A stretch of DNA of 18,935 bases from JBEKDJ01 sp050014415 (GTDB taxonomy: Bacteria; Desulfobacterota; BSN033; UBA1163), in contig JBEKDJ010000060.1 of assembly GCA_050014415.1 (NCBI GenBank), forward strand, positions 1 to 18,935, given 5' to 3'. Under the pieces are notes generated by a model, which saw nothing but the letters and a program-made list of their open reading frames with translations, had not been told where the DNA came from and made no database searches. The translations under genes were made by a program, and so were the position numbers. This document shows, piece after piece, positions 13,687 through 18,935 of this stretch. Position 1 is the first letter of the stretch. Every line of letters begins with the position of its first letter.

Positions 13687-15044
13687 TTCTTTAATGTCTT
13701 AATATACTCCGGCAGGAATGCTCCAATGCCTGCTGCCTCTCTGGGACCGACCACTACTTCCCAACCAGGCAAAGCATCCTCCAGCTCCCCCTTGATCCTT
13801 GCCACCCTTCCCGGGAGCACGATCTTTTTATTTTTCAATTTGCCTTCAATTCCTGATTTCTTGACCATCGCCCCGACTGAATCGCCACTGAACTTGCCTG
13901 CTGCCCAACCTGTGAGGACACCGAGTCCCTCTGTATCCTTTACACATAGGAAAGAGGGGACCTTTGTAGCTTCAATAGCTGAAGAGACAATAAAGTAAGT
14001 GAGTGCCCAGTTCGAAGTGATAAGAACCGGAGCATTTGCATCTGGCTCTCCTATTTCGTAATATTTCTCTTCTACCGCCATGGGGAAACGAGGATCGGTA
14101 TAAATGTTGAGGCGCTCAACCAGAAGAGGAAGAAGGGAATACTGATCGAAATCGGAAAGAACGATCAGGGCAGCAAATTTGATTACAAAAACAGAAGCAG
14201 CGAGGGCTTCCTTTAAACCATCCTTTGCCATGAAACAGGGAAAGGCGATCGTGGGGTAGCCAAGGGGTCTAAAACCCTGTTTCAAGGCTGCCCTTCTGAT
14301 AAACGTCTGATCCTTGATTGCCTCAATCAGGTTCTTAGAACCCGGGTCTAAAACGGCCTCATCGACTCCAGCCTCCTTCAATTTGGTCGTTAAGGGAATC
14401 AGTTCTTCGATACTCATGCCCCAAACACCAACAGGGGTTGGTTTTTCCTTAATTTTTGGGATGGCCTGATCAATATTTTCCTTTGTGATCGGGTAGAGCA
14501 GGGGCTTTTTGTCAGCACATATATTCCGGGCGGCGAAAAGAGTATCCAAATCCTTGGAGATAAGAATCATCCCGAGATTTGAAGAATCGTTTACCTTTTT
14601 GACCAAGGCGAGGAATTTATTTTTGTCTCCCGATTCAAATTGAAGGGCGATAAGATCTGCCTTGAGGGTTAAACCCACCCATGGAAATTGAAGTTCTTTT
14701 ATCTTTTTTATCTTCTCATCAACCTTGGCTTCGCTGTCTTTGTCTGAAATAAGAATGGCAATACCCGGTGGATGAACGTAGGTCTTTTCGTGCCGGTAGA
14801 TCACCTCTTCATTACCAACCTGCACTTTGTTATCCCCTGAACCTATCGTCACCAGCTTGATTGCCGGTGCCAGGAGATCTTCAAGCTTGGCCTTGACCTC
14901 AGCAGAGAGATAAACGCATTTATCTGAGGTTGCACCACCGGTGGCCAGCTTCATCGCAAAGGCAAAGCAGGTGGGAAAACCGCAATCCTTGCATGGTTTT
15001 TTTCCTGGAAGCATCTTCACAATCTCAGACCCTGATATTGGCAT
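13683..15044 (-). CDS. acsC: Corrinoid iron-sulfur protein, large (gamma) subunit
   Basis: Cytoplasmic protein of 453 residues that carries methyl groups on a corrinoid between the methyltransferase and acetyl-CoA synthase. The N-terminal [4Fe-4S] domain has Cys18, Cys21, Cys26 and Cys43 (KPCKDCGFPTC and DKC), exactly the AcsC/CdhE pattern. A TIM-barrel middle follows (LTLKADLIALQFES, DPGSKN), and the C-terminal corrinoid-binding domain ends with LPGWEVVVGPREAAGIGAFLP. A strong ribosome site, AGGAGGTG, precedes the ATG. It starts 18 bases after the ACS gene. Its normal dimer partner (AcsD/CdhD) is not encoded next to it, which is unusual. The last gene of the operon, a core methionine synthase-like protein, could be a second client for its methyl group. 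Confidence 0.95.
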   Translation of the reverse strand: MPISGSEIVKMLPGKKPCKDCGFPTCFAFAMKLATGGATSDKCVYLSAEVKAKLEDLLAPAIKLVTIGSGDNKVQVGNEEVIYRHEKTYVHPPGIAILISDKDSEAKVDEKIKKIKELQFPWVGLTLKADLIALQFESGDKNKFLALVKKVNDSSNLGMILISKDLDTLFAARNICADKKPLLYPITKENIDQAIPKIKEKPTPVGVWGMSIEELIPLTTKLKEAGVDEAVLDPGSKNLIEAIKDQTFIRRAALKQGFRPLGYPTIAFPCFMAKDGLKEALAASVFVIKFAALIVLSDFDQYSLLPLLVERLNIYTDPRFPMAVEEKYYEIGEPDANAPVLITSNWALTYFIVSSAIEATKVPSFLCVKDTEGLGVLTGWAAGKFSGDSVGAMVKKSGIEGKLKNKKIVLPGRVARIKGELEDALPGWEVVVGPREAAGIGAFLPEYIKTLKK

Positions 15045-15062
15045 GTTGCACCTCCTGTGATA

Positions 15063-16307
15063 TTATGTTGGAAGCTCCACCTCACCCTTTAACCAGGGGT
15101 GTCCCACTTTTTCTAAAAATGCGGCAAGTTCATCGGGGTTCTTTGCATCGTCCTCTGTGGCGATCTTATCGTATAGCCCCTTTGCTTCGATGACATCTTT
15201 ATATCTTTCCTTTATTTCTTTGGGCATCCAGACGATCCTCGCCAGGCCACCGTCTGCCTGGATGAATTTTACGGATCTCAGTTGTTCCAGACCAGTTCCG
15301 AGCCTGCCTTCTATCTGTTTTCCTCCGGATGTCTCACCCGCCATACGAGAGAAAGTAGTCCCAATCACCGACTCCCCTTTATACTCCCTGTTCACAATGC
15401 CAAAGGCATCCACTTCAGGGATGTAGAAGACGATCGCCTGGAAACAACCGCATGAGGTATGGGGATGCTCAAAAGCGCTATAAAGATAAACTTTATCATA
15501 AGTCCCCAAGGATTTCTCTGCTACGACTTTATTCACTCCTTCATATTCACCCTTGGCAGCATTGATCAATTCTCCTTTTTCTATGGCGAAGATAGGACCT
15601 TCGGGGTCGATTTTAGCGGCCGCTCTACCGTCAAACCAATTGATGGCGCCACAATTTGCAATCCTGTTTGGAGCAATGATGGAACAATGGGTTGGAGCAA
15701 AGCTCTGGCATAAGACACAGCCATAAAATGTATCGACATCCTCGTCCTTGATCTGCCTCGCCCTTTCATCTCTGGCATTATATACCTTGAGAGCTTCTGG
15801 CAAAAGTTCCTGCACTTTTTTTGGATCCGTAATGATGGTTGTTTGGATCTTTTCAATGATCGGCATCTCTGAGGTGAAGAGGAAATTAAAGATTTCACCC
15901 AATTCTTTTAAAGAGGTAAAACCTTTTTTATAGGCATCCTTGCTTATCCTCATCCACATATCCTGTCTCTGATTCATATGGTACCAACCCTGAATAAAAT
16001 TGGAATACATATGGATCTTTCTTTCGATGATGGCCTCCGCATCCTTATCTAATTCAGATCCGGCAATATCGATTAAAAGAGCGATGGGATAAGTACCACC
16101 TTTATCCGTCTCAGGGTTATAGGGTTCCATTTCATTCAGGTCAGGGCCGATGATTTCGACCTTTTCATGCTCCACTTCGTCGGGACTCTTCACCGTTGCC
16201 AGTTCAAACTTATAGGGTACCTTTGGTCCTCCGAACTCGATATACAGATTCTCCTTCCTTATCACTTCACCTTCATATTGCGGTCCGAGATCAGCATGAA
16301 ACTCCAT
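15063..16307 (-). CDS. cdhC: Acetyl-CoA synthase, short archaeal (CdhC/beta) type
   Basis: Catalytic subunit that joins methyl, CO and CoA to acetyl-CoA at the nickel-iron A-cluster. At 414 residues it lacks the roughly 300-residue N-terminal domain of bacterial AcsB (about 730) and matches the layout of archaeal CdhC. The A-cluster region reads CVLCQSFAPTH followed by CSIIAPNRIANCGA, and the distal-nickel motif is TSCGCF. The cluster cysteines are at relative positions 1, 4, 12 and 23; in AcsB/CdhC as I recall them the third is at 13 (HVC), so it seems moved by one residue (HCS here). The Phe of CQSFAP next to the nickel site is kept. It begins 2 bases after the epsilon gene with AAAGGAGAG upstream. 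Assignment is firm; the functional effect of the shift is unknown. Confidence 0.94.
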   Translation of the reverse strand: MEFHADLGPQYEGEVIRKENLYIEFGGPKVPYKFELATVKSPDEVEHEKVEIIGPDLNEMEPYNPETDKGGTYPIALLIDIAGSELDKDAEAIIERKIHMYSNFIQGWYHMNQRQDMWMRISKDAYKKGFTSLKELGEIFNFLFTSEMPIIEKIQTTIITDPKKVQELLPEALKVYNARDERARQIKDEDVDTFYGCVLCQSFAPTHCSIIAPNRIANCGAINWFDGRAAAKIDPEGPIFAIEKGELINAAKGEYEGVNKVVAEKSLGTYDKVYLYSAFEHPHTSCGCFQAIVFYIPEVDAFGIVNREYKGESVIGTTFSRMAGETSGGKQIEGRLGTGLEQLRSVKFIQADGGLARIVWMPKEIKERYKDVIEAKGLYDKIATEDDAKNPDELAAFLEKVGHPWLKGEVELPT

Positions 16308-16309
16308 CT

Positions 16310-16870
16310 TTACTCTCCTTTCTTCAGATTATCTATTAGACTTTCTAAGAAATTCTTCCATTGTTCATCCTTCCTGAAATTGGGAAGGGAGAAATCAGCA
16401 TGAGGGTAATAATACTTACACAAGGTCATGGTTTTCAGATGGGGAGCAAAATGCTTGAGAACTGAAAGTCCCTGTTCCCCAAGATCGGTTCTAAAACCGA
16501 AGAACATCACAAGGTCGTGATTCCCTTCCTTCCTCACACCTTTCCACTCCGGGTCCTTTAAGGCATTGATAATCTCAACAATGTCATAGACACTGTCGGG
16601 TTTTACCCCCAATTCCACCATCTTTGATTTAACCGTTGCGGTGGCGCAGGTAGGGATATTTTTGGCTTTCGCAATGTCCAGAGCATATTCGATGAGCAAT
16701 CTTTCGCCCAGGGTTAACTTAAGCAAACGCGGACCGAGAACGAGAAGGGGTCGCTGTGCCTTCGTGATCTGCTTGGCATACTCGACCGGATCCTCCACTA
16801 ACCTTGCCGTTCTCGTTCCGGTAAGGATATTGACTCTGTGGTATGGCATTAAAGGGGCTAATTGACTCAT
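16310..16870 (-). CDS. cdhB: CODH/ACS (ACDS) epsilon subunit
   Basis: Soluble protein of 186 residues related to CdhB, the small subunit that binds the CODH alpha subunit in the archaeal acetyl-CoA decarbonylase/synthase complex. Family features are the opening NILTGTRTARLVEDPVEYA, the Rossmann-like strand PLLVLGPRLL, IPTCATATVKSKM, and the closing HFAPHLKTMTLCKYYYPHAD. CdhB is thought to help electron transfer or stabilise alpha; it has no clusters of its own. Its place between cdhA and cdhC, 15 bases after cdhA and with AGGAGG before its ATG, copies the archaeal gene order A-B-C. Standard bacterial CODH/ACS operons lack this gene, which makes it a good marker of the complex type. Confidence 0.9.
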   Translation of the reverse strand: MSQLAPLMPYHRVNILTGTRTARLVEDPVEYAKQITKAQRPLLVLGPRLLKLTLGERLLIEYALDIAKAKNIPTCATATVKSKMVELGVKPDSVYDIVEIINALKDPEWKGVRKEGNHDLVMFFGFRTDLGEQGLSVLKHFAPHLKTMTLCKYYYPHADFSLPNFRKDEQWKNFLESLIDNLKKGE

Positions 16871-16885
16871 GCTATTTTCCTCCTT

Positions 16886-18935
16886 TTAGTGTATTACCGA
16901 ATCCAACGGGACCTTCGTAGGATAGGTTCCAATGAGAGTGGGAAGTCCGACAGGTTCTTTTGGTTTCCAGCCGATTTGGGTTAAATAAGCCTTGACCTCC
17001 TTTTTATAGACGATTGGAATATCGGCGTCTCTTCTTACATAGAGAGGGAGGTCTTCTGGGAGTCCACCTCCCATATACTTCTTGTAAAGGGAGATATAGT
17101 GATTCAGTTTGATCGCCCTTCCCTGAGGTGTATCATTCTTCCGGATGCAGAGTTTGGGGATCATCACCATGGCTTTCTCTTTTGTCTCACAGACATAGGC
17201 GAGGTGCTCGGGCGAAGGCTCATTGGTTTCGACAATCTGCCTCTTTCGCGCATCCATAACCTTCCACTCATCTTCATCCTTCCTCGATAGGTAGAGCCTT
17301 CGATACTTAGAAGAATGAGGACCGAGGATGACTGGAACTCCCAATCGGTTAAATCCCGTAGCAATGGAGGCAGCCTTCTGGGAATAGGCTCCCCATGCAA
17401 CACCCACCGCTCCGACTCGGTTAAGCACATAGTCCGCCATCACTTCATAATTTGCCCTCAAAGGCAAGGCGGCGAAGATATTGGCAATCTTTATGGCGGC
17501 TCCGGAGATATGGCTATTTGCAACACAGGAGCCAACATTGACCACACATCCCGCATCGAAATTACCAGGATACTTCTCGTATACTGTCTTTCCATCCGCA
17601 TCCTTCCACATACCAACAGCCATAGCAGTGCACCCTGAAACCACAACGATATATTTTCGACGAGCAAACTCATCCACGATTTCTGCAAGGTCTCGTATGT
17701 CAGGGAAATTGGAGCAACCGACTAAAGCTACGACTCCAGGGATGGTGCCCAAAGTAATTGGTGCGCCCACTGTCCTAATCTCGGTATCCATAATCGGACC
17801 GCGTCCTGTCCTCATCTTCCATGTCTCTTTGCTTGCCCCCACCTGCATGATCTTAAAAATAGGAAGATCTCGAGGACATTCCTCCTCGCATTTGCCACAG
17901 CCGACGCATAAATTAAATATTTCCTTTATCACATCGAAATTGCCTTTTGCAACTTCACTGATACCCTTTCCGATATCGAATAAGTTAGGACATACCTGCT
18001 CGCACATGCCACATAGGCTGCATTTTTTCGCAAGCTCAGTAGCCTCCTGCTCCGTTATCCATTCCTTCCTCCTCTGAGGTGCAATGGCCATTGCAACCTT
18101 TGTTGCTACCTCAGCTGCCTTTTTTGGGTCAAGTATAGCGAAATGCTTCTTCTCCTCTACCATCTTCTTCACGATCTCATCCGTATCCATGTCGGTCGCA
18201 TCTTCCAAACCATACATCGCTTTATCAATAGCAGCAATGAGGGCTGAACCAGCCTTCGTCGCTTCTTGTGGCATATCGGTCCGGATGCATTGTTCATCGG
18301 TCATGATGACATCGGCGATGCCACTTCTTACAAAAAAGAGCTGTCGAGAGAAGGGGCCGATCACCTTGGCCCTTGCAGAATACCGGGTTGTCTCTAAGGC
18401 AGTGCAGCATACCCCACACAATTCAACCTTGTCATAAAGGTTATTATCTTGTAAATAATCCACAACGACGGTTGAGGTAGCGGGATTATGTCCTATAAAA
18501 CAGATGATGGGTTTTGTTTTATCCACGGAATTCCATCCCAGGTCAACCAGAGGTGTATCAGCAACCGAGGTGGGGTAATTAAATCCTACAATCTGGGCAA
18601 TATCCGCCACCTCCATGCCCACATGGTCAAGCATGCCGGCATGCAAGGACTTTGACTCATAATCCAGGCAACTTCCCTCCTGACCCATATTGGTGGAGTC
18701 GAGAAGATGAGCGATCTCTTTGTAAACATATTCAATCGCTATCTTTAGATCACCCAGTGTTTCTGGCTTTAATCCGAGGACAGTTCTTATATTTGGCGCT
18801 TCGAGCTCTATCGAAGTGCCTAAGTTTATCTTCTTATCCGGGCCATGTTTCTCAATTAAGACCTCCAGAATGTGTCCGGCATGGGAAGCGTGTGCTGAAC
18901 ATCCCATAAGGCAGGCCAAAAGAACAAACCTTGCC
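16886..18935 (-). CDS. cdhA: CO dehydrogenase alpha subunit, archaeal ACDS type (N-terminus beyond the window)
   Basis: Nickel-iron CODH that interconverts CO2 and CO for acetyl-CoA synthase. About 683 residues are visible; the frame stays open to the window edge, so the first part, with the D and B cluster ligands, is missing. The C-cluster region is clear: GHNPATS with the His ligand, LCGVCCTALE, DEQCIRTDM, CSNFPD, VVSGCTA and NVGSCVANSHISG. Between about 17880 and 18031 lie two ferredoxin-type sites, CSLCGMCEQVCP and CVGCGKCEEECP. These extra clusters are the hallmark of archaeal CdhA and are absent from bacterial CooS/AcsA. The proton-path-like MGCSAHASHAGH stands near the edge. It heads the visible operon, followed by cdhB and cdhC. 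Confidence 0.94.
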   Translation of the reverse strand, partial: ARFVLLACLMGCSAHASHAGHILEVLIEKHGPDKKINLGTSIELEAPNIRTVLGLKPETLGDLKIAIEYVYKEIAHLLDSTNMGQEGSCLDYESKSLHAGMLDHVGMEVADIAQIVGFNYPTSVADTPLVDLGWNSVDKTKPIICFIGHNPATSTVVVDYLQDNNLYDKVELCGVCCTALETTRYSARAKVIGPFSRQLFFVRSGIADVIMTDEQCIRTDMPQEATKAGSALIAAIDKAMYGLEDATDMDTDEIVKKMVEEKKHFAILDPKKAAEVATKVAMAIAPQRRKEWITEQEATELAKKCSLCGMCEQVCPNLFDIGKGISEVAKGNFDVIKEIFNLCVGCGKCEEECPRDLPIFKIMQVGASKETWKMRTGRGPIMDTEIRTVGAPITLGTIPGVVALVGCSNFPDIRDLAEIVDEFARRKYIVVVSGCTAMAVGMWKDADGKTVYEKYPGNFDAGCVVNVGSCVANSHISGAAIKIANIFAALPLRANYEVMADYVLNRVGAVGVAWGAYSQKAASIATGFNRLGVPVILGPHSSKYRRLYLSRKDEDEWKVMDARKRQIVETNEPSPEHLAYVCETKEKAMVMIPKLCIRKNDTPQGRAIKLNHYISLYKKYMGGGLPEDLPLYVRRDADIPIVYKKEVKAYLTQIGWKPKEPVGLPTLIGTYPTKVPLDSVIH

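Noticed and set aside
17481..18077. 198-codon plus-strand frame opposite cdhA
   Set aside because: Antisense shadow; the minus strand carries intact CODH motifs throughout this stretch.

Overview
The window reads as chromosomal DNA of a strictly anaerobic bacterium. Two things point there: a Wood-Ljungdahl carbon monoxide dehydrogenase/acetyl-CoA synthase (CODH/ACS) operon on the minus strand, and LivF-type transporter and CoA-ligase genes of the kind common in Desulfobacterota-like fatty-acid and aromatic-acid degraders. The lineage is an inference from gene content; there is no rRNA or other phylogenetic marker here. No tRNA, rRNA, CRISPR array or insertion sequence was seen.

Left part, plus strand (1-7342): the 3' end of a livF-like ABC transporter ATPase, a PaaK-like adenylating CoA ligase, a second acyl-CoA synthetase, a membrane-bound PAS histidine kinase overlapping by 4 bases a stand-alone receiver-domain response regulator, and a nitroreductase-family protein of the TM1586 type. 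The first three look like uptake and CoA activation of an organic acid. The kinase pair has no output domain of its own.

Middle (7343-7744): about 400 bases without a supported gene, between convergent genes.

Right part, minus strand (18935 down to 7745): one long, tightly packed gene series. In transcription order it is cdhA (CODH alpha, cut by the window edge), cdhB (epsilon), a short cdhC-type acetyl-CoA synthase, acsC/cdhE (large corrinoid iron-sulfur protein subunit), a NuoE-like protein, a NuoF/HydB-like flavo-iron-sulfur protein, two tandem CooC-like nickel-insertion ATPases, a DUF3786 protein, and a MetE-type core methionine synthase candidate. Most junctions are overlaps or gaps under 20 bases. 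The exception is a 329-base gap between the NuoE-like and NuoF-like genes, which holds two different inverted-repeat elements.

The most interesting content is this operon. The CODH and ACS have the archaeal (ACDS) architecture: a CODH alpha with two extra ferredoxin-type clusters, an epsilon subunit, and an ACS without the long N-terminal domain of bacterial AcsB. They sit in an otherwise bacterial neighbourhood with an NADH-type electron module, duplicated CooC-like proteins and a methionine synthase-like enzyme that could take methyl groups from the corrinoid protein. Unusual residues worth checking are a one-residue shift of a cysteine in the ACS A-cluster motif, Arg replacing the signature Lys in both CooC P-loops, and a changed CGEET motif in the NuoF-like protein. 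The small corrinoid-protein subunit (acsD/cdhD) and the methyltransferase (acsE) are not in the window.
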